From: Nitrospirota bacterium
Lineage (GTDB): Bacteria > Nitrospirota > Thermodesulfovibrionia > Thermodesulfovibrionales > JdFR-88
Assembly: GCA_021789735.1 (NCBI GenBank)
Contig: JAJYJB010000039.1
Coordinates: 1-24,372, forward strand
Direction: 5' to 3'
Length of the DNA stretch: 24,372 nucleotides
The translations under genes and the position numbers were made by a program. Position 1 is the first letter of the stretch. Every line of letters begins with the position of its first letter. Positions 7,099-14,587 of this stretch are shown piece after piece. The notes below the pieces were generated by a model. It ran no database searches, was not told the origin of the DNA, and saw nothing but the letters and a program-made list of their open reading frames with translations.

Positions 7099-7641
7099 TC
7101 ACCAGCGCCGGTTTTTGGCAAGTCTCCTCAAAAGCCCGTCTATGAGGCGGGCAGACTCCCTGATGCCCGTCCGGTCAGTATCTATCACCAACTCTGGAGC
7201 AAGGGGCTCCTCATAAGGCGCGGCAACCCCCGGCACCGGCCATCCCGCTTTTGCCTTGGCATATATTCCGGCGGGCGCCCCGCGCCTTTTCATTCTCTTT
7301 TTCTCCCTGCGTATGGCGACATCCAAGGGACACCGCAGATATACCTCAGCAAACGGAGCGATCTCCCTTCTGGCCAGCTCGCGCCATCTGCGCAGGTTCC
7401 CGGTCGCATCGATTGCTGCGTCATGCCCAAGGGACGAGAGGGTCTTTGCCGTGTATATCAGGGCCCGATAGATCGTCTCCCTTTCGGCTTCGGAATAGGT
7501 CGGTTCAGGGGTGGCCAGCTTTCTTAGCTCATCCATCTGGAGGACCGCCATACCCGGCCGCCTTTTTTTCAGGGCCCCCGCAATGGCGCTTTTCCCACTT
7601 CCTGGAAGCCCGGTTATCCACACGACCCTGCCTTTTTTCAT
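7099..7641 (-). CDS. APS-kinase (CysC)-like P-loop kinase
   Basis: A 180-residue P-loop protein of the adenylylsulfate-kinase fold. Walker A is GLPGSGKS (11-18); further family marks are EVYLRCPLDVAIRREKK, the GIYAKAKAG segment and APYEEPLAPELVIDTD. Two features of genuine APS kinases are altered: the DGDxxR loop reads QMDELRK and the conserved SP segment reads DATGNLRR. The overall match is thus to CysC-like kinases rather than clearly to CysC. No sulfate-assimilation genes are nearby; instead it sits between a membrane histidine kinase and mutL, 17 bp from the latter. It may phosphorylate another small molecule or RNA end. The ATG is a good fit, with Walker A beginning at residue 11 as usual. 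Confidence 0.82.
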   Translation of the reverse strand: MKKGRVVWITGLPGSGKSAIAGALKKRRPGMAVLQMDELRKLATPEPTYSEAERETIYRALIYTAKTLSSLGHDAAIDATGNLRRWRELARREIAPFAEVYLRCPLDVAIRREKKRMKRRGAPAGIYAKAKAGWPVPGVAAPYEEPLAPELVIDTDRTGIRESARLIDGLLRRLAKNRRW

Positions 7642-7712
7642 GTCCCCGCAAAAAAAAGTTTATATCCGGCCACCCCGGGTTGCAACCAAAAGCAGCCCAG
7701 CGGACTTTCTTT

Positions 7713-8720
7713 TTACTGTTTCAGGGCTGGCTCATATGGCAAAACTATCTCGACCTCGGTCCCTTTGCCGGGCCTGCTCTCTATTTCTATCGTCCCTTTA
7801 TGCTCTTCAATGATCTTTTTGGAAATAGGCATGCCAAGGCCCGTGCCGCTGTTCTTTTTTGTATAAAAAGGGACAAAGACGTTATCCAGGGTCTGTTTGT
7901 CCATGCCCACTCCCTCATCTTTTATCTTCACTGTAAGGTGGGCCTTGCGCAAACAGGCGCTGATCACAATGCTCTGTCCGGCGTTCGAGGCCTCGATGGA
8001 GTTGTTTACAAGGTTCACGATGGCCCGCTCCAAAAGAAAGCCGTCCACTTTCATCATCACGGCAGAGGATGGGAGCTCCATCAGCAGGTTTATGCCCTCC
8101 TTCACAGCCCTTACCTTGCAAAGTCCGTATGCCCTTGAGATGACCTGGCAGATGTCCTCCACCTTAAGGTCCAGGTGCATGGGCTTTGCAAAATCAAGGA
8201 CATCGTTCATTATTTTTTGCATCCTCAGTGCCGCCTCTGAAATCTCCTGAACCGCTTCACCCGGGTCTCCCCTGCCCTCCCTGATGCGTTTTGAATAGCC
8301 CATGATGGTTATGAGAGGATTTTTCAGGTCATGGACAATTGTGGAGGATACCTGGCCCAGACCGGCCAGGTACCTGAGCTTTTCCGCCCTTTCCCTTATC
8401 CTTTTTTCCCTGTTTGACATCAGGCCTACGAAGACCGCAAATATCCCCTGAAGTATAAGATTATAGAGTCTGACTATCTCCATGAGGAATTTGCCGGACC
8501 ATCCAAAGACGATGAAGGGACTGTCAAATATCAGGACCATTAGGTAAATGAAAACAGCCCCCCTGAACCCGCCTACCAGCCCTCCCAGAAAAATAGGTAT
8601 GTAGTACAGCTCCGAGTAGAAGCTGTGCAGGGGATAAAGCGTGGGGATGGTCGTATAATGCAGGAACGTAATGAACAAAATGATGACCACAATGATCACG
8701 GTCCTGTATTTTTTAAACAT
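7713..8720 (-). CDS. Membrane-bound sensor histidine kinase
   Basis: A 335-residue kinase with an N-terminal membrane domain of about four helices (roughly 7-23, 38-52, 54-72 and 84-102) and no sizeable extracellular sensor. A short coiled linker leads to the HisKA helix with phosphoacceptor H130 in STIVHDLKNPLITIMG. The ATPase domain has N-box NLVNNSIEAS, G1 DEGVGMD, F-box FVPFYTKK and G2 GTGLGMPIS, all intact. The membrane part resembles the small multi-helix sensors of kinases that detect membrane state or hydrophobic ligands. The upstream Shine-Dalgarno is weak. It is 71 bp ahead of the APS-kinase-like gene and divergent from fprA. No response regulator is adjacent, so the partner is elsewhere. 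Confidence 0.92.
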   Translation of the reverse strand: MFKKYRTVIIVVIILFITFLHYTTIPTLYPLHSFYSELYYIPIFLGGLVGGFRGAVFIYLMVLIFDSPFIVFGWSGKFLMEIVRLYNLILQGIFAVFVGLMSNREKRIRERAEKLRYLAGLGQVSSTIVHDLKNPLITIMGYSKRIREGRGDPGEAVQEISEAALRMQKIMNDVLDFAKPMHLDLKVEDICQVISRAYGLCKVRAVKEGINLLMELPSSAVMMKVDGFLLERAIVNLVNNSIEASNAGQSIVISACLRKAHLTVKIKDEGVGMDKQTLDNVFVPFYTKKNSGTGLGMPISKKIIEEHKGTIEIESRPGKGTEVEIVLPYEPALKQ

Positions 8721-8812
8721 CGTGCACCATTTTATTTCATCTTTTTAGAGAGATTGTGAAGACCCTGATTTATCTTAACACGCTCCGTAACGCGGAAAAG
8801 GAAATGTGTGGG

Positions 8813-8840
8813 TTGTAAAAGCAAAAAGTGATAATATTAT
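8813..8840 (+). promoter_or_regulatory. Candidate sigma-70 promoter for fprA operon
   Basis: TTGTAA (8813-8818) and TATTAT (8835-8840) are 16 bases apart and lie 23 bp before the fprA ATG at 8864. The local sequence is AT-rich and the position suits a short leader. No FNR- or NorR-type operator was recognised. Confidence 0.42.
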
Positions 8841-8863
8841 ACAACAGATCAGAAGGAGGCAAA

Positions 8864-10081
8864 ATGAATACCGTTTCTCTGAATCCAGACATCCACTGGG
8901 TAGGGGTAATAGACTGGGCCATAAGGGACTTTCACGGCTATATCACGCCCAAGGGTTCCACGTACAACAACTACCTGATTATTGACGAAGAGCCCACCCT
9001 TATAGACGGAGTGAAGCTTGATTTCGTTGACCAGTCCATTCAGAACATACAGGCCCACATAGAGCCCGCAAAGATAAAGCACCTGGTTGTGAACCATATC
9101 GAGCCGGACCACGGGGGCGGGCTTTCAAGACTGATGGAGCTGATGCCAGGCGTGCCTGTCTACTGCACGCAGAAAGGCAGGGAAGGCCTTGGCCGCTACC
9201 ACGATACAAGCAGATGGAACTTCAAGGTAGTCAAGTCCGGCGACAGGCTGAGGATCGGCAGGCGCACCCTCCTTTTCATAGAGACTCCCATGATCCACTG
9301 GCCGGACTCCATGATGACGCTGTGTGTCGAGGACGGCATCCTCTTTTCGCAGGACGGCTTCGGCCAGCACCTGGCCAGCTCCCAGCGCTTCGACGATGAG
9401 TTCGTGGCCTGCGCCTCCGAGGCGGAGCTTGAGGATTCGGTCTGGGACTATTACGCAAACATACTGATGCCCTTTGGCGGCCTTATAAAGAACAAGATAG
9501 AGGAGATAACGAAACTTGGCGTGCCCATAAACATGATAGCCCCGGACCACGGGATAATATGGAGGAAAAGGCCCGGTAAGGTCCTGGACATGTACAGGGA
9601 CATGGCAAACGGCAAGACCGACGAGAGGGTGGTCATCATATACGACACGATGTGGGGCGGCACAGGGCAGATGGCCCAGCCCATAATGCAGGGCCTCAAG
9701 GAGGAGGGAATGGACTGCAGGGTGATAAAGCTCAGGGCCACCCCGCTTTCCGTGGCGATAAAGGAGTTTTGGAGGGCCAGGGGATGCCTGCTTGGCTCGC
9801 CTACGCTGAACAACAACCTTTTCCCCTATGTCGCGGAGTTCCTCATATATCTGAAAGGCCTAAGGCCCAAGGACCGCATCGTGAGCGCCTTTGGCAGCTA
9901 TGGCTGGGCCGGGGGTGCGGTAAAACTTGCGCTTGAGGAGTTCAGGGGCATGAAGCTTGAGGTCTTCGAGGAGATGCTCGCCACCAACTACCGCCCATCC
10001 TCCGAGGAGCAAAAAAAAGGTTTTGAGTTCGGCAGGAGGTTCGCCCTGGCGGCCCGGGAGTTTCACAAGAGGTACGCGTGA
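8864..10081 (+). CDS. fprA: Flavodiiron protein (FprA/ROO-type O2/NO reductase)
   Basis: A 405-residue A-type flavodiiron protein that reduces O2 to water and/or NO to N2O in anaerobes. The N-terminal metallo-beta-lactamase-like domain has all diiron ligands: H78, E80 and D82 in NHIEPDH, H145 in IHWPDS, D164 in SQDGFG and H229 in APDHG, with the usual spacing. The C-terminal flavodoxin domain starts at about 255 (VVIIYDTMWGGTGQMA, FMN phosphate loop) and includes SAFGSYGWAGGA. The ATG at 8864 with AAGGAGG just upstream is preferred over the in-frame GTG at 8828, and it gives the family's normal N-terminus. The gene overlaps the next flavoprotein gene by 4 bp, which suggests that protein as redox partner. 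No fused rubredoxin domain is present. Confidence 0.96.
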   Translation: MNTVSLNPDIHWVGVIDWAIRDFHGYITPKGSTYNNYLIIDEEPTLIDGVKLDFVDQSIQNIQAHIEPAKIKHLVVNHIEPDHGGGLSRLMELMPGVPVYCTQKGREGLGRYHDTSRWNFKVVKSGDRLRIGRRTLLFIETPMIHWPDSMMTLCVEDGILFSQDGFGQHLASSQRFDDEFVACASEAELEDSVWDYYANILMPFGGLIKNKIEEITKLGVPINMIAPDHGIIWRKRPGKVLDMYRDMANGKTDERVVIIYDTMWGGTGQMAQPIMQGLKEEGMDCRVIKLRATPLSVAIKEFWRARGCLLGSPTLNNNLFPYVAEFLIYLKGLRPKDRIVSAFGSYGWAGGAVKLALEEFRGMKLEVFEEMLATNYRPSSEEQKKGFEFGRRFALAAREFHKRYA

Positions 10082-10683
10082 GGACGGCGGTCTTCATGGG
10101 CAGCCCCAGGGTAAAGGGCAACACGCAGCTGCTGCTTGAGGAGGCGATGCGCGGCGCAGAGGAAAAAGGGGCACAGATCACTTTTTTTGAGCTGAATTCC
10201 ATGAAGATAAGGGGTTGCCAGGACTGCGGTGGCTGTGCCGCGACCGGGGTATGCGTAAAAAAAGACGATATGGAAAGGATATATCCGGTCATAAGGGAGT
10301 CAAGCAGGTTCATCCTGGCCTCCCCCATTTTCTTCGTGGGCGTAAGCGCGCAGACGAAGGCGATGATAGACAGGTGCCAGTGCTTCTGGTATGAAAAATA
10401 TATCCTTAAAAAACCTCTTCCCCAGGGTCCGTCCGGGCGGGCAGGCCTTTTTCTGTCTGTGGGGGGCATGGGCGGCATCGAGGGGAAAAACTGCTCGGAG
10501 GCCACGGCAAAGGCATTTTTCAGGACAATAAGCGTTCCGGCACACCAGACACTGGGCTATCTTGGCGTGGACGCCAGGGGAGATATACTGAAACAGCCAC
10601 AGGCGCTCAAGGAGGCTTACGAGGCCGGCCGAAGGCTCATGGATGGACCAGGCAAAAAAGAGGAACAAGGAGGCCGCTTATGA
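10078..10683 (+). CDS. Iron-sulfur flavoprotein (Isf-like, NADPH-dependent FMN reductase fold)
   Basis: A 201-residue flavodoxin-like protein. The FMN loop is GSPRVKGNTQLL (8-19). A compact cysteine motif, CQDCGGCAATGVC (C47, C50, C53, C59; CX2CX2CX5C), matches the [4Fe-4S] site of archaeal and anaerobic bacterial iron-sulfur flavoproteins. The segment ILASPIFFVGVSAQTKAMIDR is the second family signature. The GTG start overlaps the fprA stop (GTGA), and the gene overlaps the following one by ATGA, so all three are likely translated together. Isf proteins pass electrons from ferredoxin or reduce O2 and H2O2; here a role as electron donor to the flavodiiron protein is a reasonable inference. 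The C-terminal tail beyond about 185 is low-complexity. Confidence 0.9.
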   Translation: MRTAVFMGSPRVKGNTQLLLEEAMRGAEEKGAQITFFELNSMKIRGCQDCGGCAATGVCVKKDDMERIYPVIRESSRFILASPIFFVGVSAQTKAMIDRCQCFWYEKYILKKPLPQGPSGRAGLFLSVGGMGGIEGKNCSEATAKAFFRTISVPAHQTLGYLGVDARGDILKQPQALKEAYEAGRRLMDGPGKKEEQGGRL

Positions 10684-11006
10684 AAATGAAAGACCTGCCA
10701 GGGCATTATTCACACATGAAGGAGGAGTTCCCCGATTTTTTCGACGCACTTGAGCGGCTTGGCCAGAAAGCCAGGAGCGCCGGCCCTCTTGATGAAAAGA
10801 CGGTGGAGCTGCTTCAACTCGCTGCGGCAGCTGCCGTACGCTCGGAGGGGGCGGTCCATTCCCACACAAGAAGGGCGCTTGCGGCAGGCGCTTCCAGGGA
10901 GGAGATCAGCCATGCGCTTCTGGCCCTCACGAGCACCATAGGCTTCCCGGCCGTGGCCGCGGCACTTTCCTGGGTCCGGGACGTGACCGCAAACACAAAA
11001 AAATAA
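10680..11006 (+). CDS. Carboxymuconolactone decarboxylase/AhpD-like family protein
   Basis: A 108-residue all-helical protein with AAGGAGG 7 bases before its ATG, which overlaps the isf-like stop codon. The family motif is visible at EGAVHSHTRRALAAGASREEI followed by ALLALTSTIGFPAVAAAL. In AhpD-type peroxidases this motif is CxxCxxxH; both Cys positions are replaced here (E and V in EGAVHSH), so disulfide-based peroxidase chemistry is unlikely although the His is kept. A subgroup with this EGAxxSH form occurs in anaerobes. Being third in the flavodiiron operon suggests a role in oxidative or nitrosative stress, or a structural role in a complex. Confidence 0.87.
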   Translation: MKMKDLPGHYSHMKEEFPDFFDALERLGQKARSAGPLDEKTVELLQLAAAAAVRSEGAVHSHTRRALAAGASREEISHALLALTSTIGFPAVAAALSWVRDVTANTKK

Positions 11007-11260
11007 ATAAAAATTTCCCTTTTCCCTCAAGACAAAACCCGGATTTTGTGAGAAACTATTTCTGGGACGAAATGTCTTCTTTCATCCAAACAGCTTGAGA
11101 TCATTTTTATAGAGGCCGGAAAAGCGATTTTTTCCCCCTGTTTATTTTAAGGCAGGGGCCGTTTCCGGAAAGAGCACGGGGTCAAACCCTGTTGGGCATT
11201 TGCGGCCCTTTTTACAAAAAAGTTTTTTGTTTTTTGATCTTCGGAGGAGGCTCCATATAG
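11007..11260 (+). other. Intergenic region between CMD-like gene and 66-residue gene
   Basis: This 254-bp gap is AT-rich near both ends. It holds the left copy of an imperfect repeat (11103-11154) and a small inverted repeat, CCCCTG (11135-11140) with CAGGGG (11153-11158) around a 12-base AT-rich loop. I see no gene in it. A GGAGGAGG just before 11261 belongs to the next gene. Confidence 0.5.
11103..11154 (+). repeat. Imperfect direct repeat, left copy
   Basis: ATTTTTAT (11103-11110), 30 bases, then TTTATTTTAAGGCA (11141-11154). The right copy at 11501-11552 has the same two blocks at the same spacing, with a related middle containing a GAG..CCGG core. The copies flank the 66-residue gene. 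Confidence 0.5.
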
Positions 11261-11461
11261 ATGGTTCTTTTAAGGAAGGGACTGATCCTTAAGCACGCTG
11301 AAAAAAAAGGAAAAGGCGTCGTCATAGATTGGGGAATAACGGACGCCAAATACAGCGGGTATGTCCTTTCGAAAAAAGAGCGCGCTGATTCGGTAAGAGT
11401 ATGGACTGGCAAGCGTATAGAGGTCTGGCCGCTGACCCAGGTCTTTCTGGACGACAATTAA
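11261..11461 (+). CDS. Small hypothetical protein (66 residues)
   Basis: I do not recognise this protein. It has a good GGAGGAGG about 11 bases before the ATG, a basic N-terminus (LLRKGLILKHAEKKGKG) and a likely beta-rich middle (VVIDWGITDAKYSGYVLSKK) ending in WTGKRIEVWPLTQVFLDDN. The alternation of hydrophobic and polar residues and the Trp/Gly content suggest a small SH3-like or OB-like beta barrel, but this is only an impression. It stands alone between the flavodiiron operon and fabD (convergent) and is flanked by two copies of a short repeat. No signal peptide or membrane segment is present. Confidence 0.6.
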   Translation: MVLLRKGLILKHAEKKGKGVVIDWGITDAKYSGYVLSKKERADSVRVWTGKRIEVWPLTQVFLDDN

Positions 11462-11500
11462 CTTTCTGGATGGGAATCAACTTTTTTTAGAGGTATCTGG

Positions 11501-11552
11501 ATTTTTATGGAGCCGGGCGGAAATGGCCCTTTAGAGTTTTTATTTTAAGGCA
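11501..11552 (+). repeat. Imperfect direct repeat, right copy, overlapping a terminator-like sequence
   Basis: ATTTTTAT (11501-11508), 30 bases, then TTTATTTTAAGGCA (11539-11552), matching the copy at 11103-11154. Within this copy GGGCGGAAATGGCCC can form a short hairpin followed by TTTAGAGTTTTTATTTT, so it may also end transcription of the 66-residue gene. Confidence 0.5.
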
Positions 11553-11582
11553 CCGGGCAGCAGTGTGCGGCACCGGCAGGCC

Positions 11583-12524
11583 TCAGGCCCCAATCGCCTT
11601 TAGCCCCTCAAGCGTCTTTTGAAGCGAGGCCCTGTCTTCAACATTGAACGAGGCCGCATCCGGCAGCGTCCTTTTAAGCAGCCCCGAGAGCACCTTGCCC
11701 GGCCCCACTTCTATAAACACGCCTGCCCCCGCAGCTTGCATGACCTTCTGAGACTCCTCCCACCTTACCGGGTTTGAGAGCTGCCTGACGAGCGCGGCGC
11801 GCAGCCCGTCCGGGGCGCTCAGCACGATGGCGTCGGCATTCCCTATCACCGGCACCTGGAGCGGTTTTATCTGGGCCTCAAGAAACAGGTATTCGGAAAG
11901 CTTTTTTGCCGGCCCTTCCATGAGCCTGGAGTGGGACGGGACGCTTACCTGCAGCGCGATGGCCCGCTTGGCCCCTCGCTGCCTGGCAACCTCCATGCAC
12001 TCCCTGACGGCTGCCGCCTCACCGGAGACGACTATCTGCCCTGGGCAGTTATAGTTTGCCGCCTGGGCATAGCCGCTTTTAAGCCCGGAGCATATTTCGT
12101 CCACCACCTCCGCGGAAAGCCCGAGGACCGCAGCCATCATCCCCATCCCCTCAGGCACCGCCTCCTGCATGAGCTTTGCCCTCATCCGGGTAATGCGCAG
12201 CGCCGAGGAAAAAGAGAGCGCGCCGGAGGCGACTGCGGCGGTGTACTCGCCCAGACTGTGGCCCGCAAGGAGGTCCGGCCTGACGCCCTCGCCGGTAAGC
12301 ACCCTGAATGCGGCATATTCGGCGGCAAGAAGGCACGGCTGGGTGTTTATGGTGCTGTCCAGCTCCTCCTTGGGGCCCTCGAAAGAGAGTTTCGCCACAT
12401 CGAACCCAAGAACTGAGGAGGCCTCCTCATAAACCTCCCTGGCCTGGGAAAAACCACGAAAAAGGTCCGCCCCCATGCCAACGGACTGCGAGCCCTGGCC
12501 GGGAAATATGAAGGCTTTCTTCAT
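11583..12524 (-). CDS. fabD: Malonyl-CoA:ACP transacylase
   Basis: A 313-residue FabD, which loads malonate onto acyl carrier protein for fatty-acid synthesis. Key residues are visible: oxyanion Gln in FPGQGSQ (8-13), nucleophile S90 in GHSLGEY, Arg115 in MRAKLMQ that binds the malonyl carboxylate, and H198 in VPSHSRLM; EVGPGKVLSGL is near the C-terminus. The frame is open 246 bases further upstream, but that part is a shadow of etfA. The ATG at 12524 overlaps the etfA stop (ATGA) and gives the canonical MKKAFIFPGQG start. Placement behind etfA rather than in a fab cluster is unusual and implies translational coupling with acyl-CoA oxidation/reduction genes. Confidence 0.97.
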   Translation of the reverse strand: MKKAFIFPGQGSQSVGMGADLFRGFSQAREVYEEASSVLGFDVAKLSFEGPKEELDSTINTQPCLLAAEYAAFRVLTGEGVRPDLLAGHSLGEYTAAVASGALSFSSALRITRMRAKLMQEAVPEGMGMMAAVLGLSAEVVDEICSGLKSGYAQAANYNCPGQIVVSGEAAAVRECMEVARQRGAKRAIALQVSVPSHSRLMEGPAKKLSEYLFLEAQIKPLQVPVIGNADAIVLSAPDGLRAALVRQLSNPVRWEESQKVMQAAGAGVFIEVGPGKVLSGLLKRTLPDAASFNVEDRASLQKTLEGLKAIGA

Positions 12525-13720
12525 TTTTCGCCCTTGCGCTCCCTGAGCTTCTTTACAAGAAGCGGTATTATCTCGTTTAAGTCCCCGACCAGACCGTAAG
12601 TGGCGGTGGAGAATATCGGCGCCTCCGGATTTTTGTTTATGGCCACGATCACATCGGAGGACTGCATGCCCACAAGGTGCTGGACCGCGCCCGAGATCCC
12701 GCATGCCACGTAGAGCTTGGGGCAGACGGTTTTGCCGGTCTGTCCCACCTGGTGGCAATAAGGTATCCAACCCTCGTCCACCGCGGCCCTTGATGCCCCG
12801 ATGGTGCCGTTTAAGAGCTGGGCCAGCTCTTTGAGCATCTCAAAACCCTCTTTGCCCTTTACTCCCCTGCCGCCCGAAATTATTACATCGGCCTCCTGCA
12901 GGTTCACATTGGCCCCGTCATCTGACGCCTTTATGGTCTCAAGCACCCTGGTCCTGGCCCTGATGCCGGACGCATCAACATCCACTATCTCCCCCTGCCT
13001 GCCGGGCTCATATCCGCCCGCCTTCATGACCTTTGGCCTGACGGTTGCCATCTGCGGGCGTGTCTTCGGGGAAAGGATGCTGGCCATTATGTTTCCGCCG
13101 TATGCGGGCCGGGTCTGAATGAGGTTTCCGGTTTCCGGCTCTATCTCCAGGGACGTGCAGTCCGCAGTAAGCCCGGTCTTGAGCCTGGCCGCCACCCTGG
13201 GCAGAAAAGACCTCCCTATGGCGGTGGCCCCGGCCAGCACCACCTCCGGCTTGTGCCTGCTTATGAGCCTTGAAAGCAGCTCCGCATTTGGCTCATCCGA
13301 AAATCCATTGAACAGGGCGTCCCCGCAGTAATAGACCTTGTCCGCCCCCCATTTTACAAGCTCCTGCGCCTCACTCCTTGCCGCCCCGAATAAAACGGCG
13401 CAAAGCTCTGTGCCCCTTGCGGCCGCGAGCTTTCTGCCCTCGCCCAGAAGCTCAAAGGCCACGGGCGCGACCCTGCCGTTTCTCTGCTCGGCAAACACCC
13501 ACACTCCCTTCCACGCGGACAGGTCTCCGGCAGGCGCGGCCTGCTCGTCATTTTTCTCCATGATGGCGCCCTCGGGGCAGCTTGACAGGCACGCCTGGCA
13601 AAGCTGGCAGTATTCGCCGATGCACGCCACCCCGTCCTCCATCACTATGGCGTCATATGGGCAGACGGCAATGCACGCCCCGCAGCCCATGCATTTTGTC
13701 TTTTCTATCTTTAAAGGCAT
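12521..13720 (-). CDS. etfA: Electron transfer flavoprotein alpha subunit with N-terminal ferredoxin domain
   Basis: A 399-residue EtfA with an added 2x[4Fe-4S] ferredoxin domain (1-55): CMGCGACIAVCP (C10, C13, C16, C20) and CQLCQACLSSCP (C38, C41, C44, C48). After a short linker comes the EtfA N-terminal domain (about 70-250) and the FAD-binding C-terminal domain (about 275-390) with SGGRGV, AAVDEGWIP, GQTGKTV, CGISGAVQHLVGM and NKNPEAPIF. The ATG at 13720 has GGAG upstream and lies inside the etfB 3' end (10-bp overlap). Ferredoxin-fused EtfA occurs in several electron-bifurcating complexes (for example lactate dehydrogenase/Etf of acetogens) and in anaerobes with acyl-CoA dehydrogenases. 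Here the partner is probably the acyl-CoA dehydrogenase upstream. Whether it bifurcates cannot be decided from sequence alone. Confidence 0.96.
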   Translation of the reverse strand: MPLKIEKTKCMGCGACIAVCPYDAIVMEDGVACIGEYCQLCQACLSSCPEGAIMEKNDEQAAPAGDLSAWKGVWVFAEQRNGRVAPVAFELLGEGRKLAAARGTELCAVLFGAARSEAQELVKWGADKVYYCGDALFNGFSDEPNAELLSRLISRHKPEVVLAGATAIGRSFLPRVAARLKTGLTADCTSLEIEPETGNLIQTRPAYGGNIMASILSPKTRPQMATVRPKVMKAGGYEPGRQGEIVDVDASGIRARTRVLETIKASDDGANVNLQEADVIISGGRGVKGKEGFEMLKELAQLLNGTIGASRAAVDEGWIPYCHQVGQTGKTVCPKLYVACGISGAVQHLVGMQSSDVIVAINKNPEAPIFSTATYGLVGDLNEIIPLLVKKLRERKGEK

Positions 13721-14493
13721 TTTTTCTCCACAAGTTCGTTTATAAGGACGTCTATCTGCGCTTCCAGAGAGCCCTCCAATTTTTTGCTTCCCCCCCTTGG
13801 GCCGGGTGTGAATATCTTTTTCACCTGGGTGGGAGAACCGTTGAACCCCACCGCCTCAAGCGGTAACCCGAGCTCCGCCGCTCCCATTTTCTTTATCTCC
13901 GCCTTCTTTGCGTTCATCTTCCCCTTTAAGGAAGGCAGCCTCGGGGTGTTGAGCTCCCGCACCACGGTGATGAGGGCTGGAAGCGAGGCCTCCACTATGT
14001 CCGACCCGTCGTCCATCATCCGCTCCACCCTGATGGCCGACGGGGTGGCCTCGATTATCTTTTTCACGTAGGAGACGTGCGGGATGTCCAGGAACTCGGC
14101 CACCTCCGGGCCCACCTGGGCGGTGTCACCGTCTATGGCCTGCTTGCCGCATATTATGAGGTCCGCACCCACCTTTTTTATCAGGCCTGAAAGGGCGCAA
14201 GCGGTGGCAAGCGTGTCCGCCCCGGCAAACTCCCTGCCGGTCACCAGGAACGCCTCGTCCACGCCAAGCGAGATGGCCTCCCGGAGCGAGGCCTCCGCCT
14301 GGGGGGGGCCCATCGTTACCGCGCATACGGTGCCGCCGAGCTTTTCCTTCAGGGAAAGCGCGGCCTCGATGGCGTGGGTGTCATAAGGGTTTATGATGGA
14401 GGGCACACCTTCCCTTACCAGGGTGCCCGTCTCACGGTTGATCTTGACCTCCGCCGTGTCTGGGACCTGTTTTATGCAGACAGCTATTCTCAT
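13711..14493 (-). CDS. etfB: Electron transfer flavoprotein beta subunit
   Basis: A 260-residue EtfB. Typical features are CIKQVPDT at the N-terminus, NPYDTHAIEAAL, GREFAGADTLATA, the nucleotide-binding segment CGKQAIDGDTAQVGP and the C-terminal ITVVRELNTPRLPSLKGKM followed by KKAEIKK, the recognition-loop region. The GGAGGGC sequence 6 bases before the ATG supports the start. It overlaps etfA by 10 bp, so the two subunits are made together. The long C-terminus and QVPDT/DGDTAQVGP form agree with anaerobe-type Etf rather than mitochondrial-type. It carries electrons between the acyl-CoA dehydrogenase encoded upstream and NAD(H), ferredoxin or a quinone reductase. Confidence 0.96.
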   Translation of the reverse strand: MRIAVCIKQVPDTAEVKINRETGTLVREGVPSIINPYDTHAIEAALSLKEKLGGTVCAVTMGPPQAEASLREAISLGVDEAFLVTGREFAGADTLATACALSGLIKKVGADLIICGKQAIDGDTAQVGPEVAEFLDIPHVSYVKKIIEATPSAIRVERMMDDGSDIVEASLPALITVVRELNTPRLPSLKGKMNAKKAEIKKMGAAELGLPLEAVGFNGSPTQVKKIFTPGPRGGSKKLEGSLEAQIDVLINELVEKKCL

Positions 14494-14510
14494 TTTATGC
14501 CCTCCGGCTC

Positions 14511-14525
14511 ATGCCCTCCGGGCAT
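14511..14525. repeat. Short perfect hairpin between acyl-CoA dehydrogenase and etfB
   Basis: ATGCCC (14511-14516), a 3-base loop and GGGCAT (14520-14525). On the minus strand it sits just ahead of the etfB ribosome-binding site, and ATGCCCTCCGG occurs twice in tandem (14498-14508 and 14511-14521). It could tune etfB expression or mRNA processing. Confidence 0.4.
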
Positions 14526-14587
14526 CGAATGCAAGGGTCCCCGATTGATCACATTCGCTCGCTGGCCCTTCGGGATACGCTCGCTGT

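Noticed and set aside
12525..12770. 82-residue N-terminal extension of FabD
   Set aside because: It overlaps etfA in another frame; the ATG at 12524 gives the canonical FabD start and an ATGA coupling.
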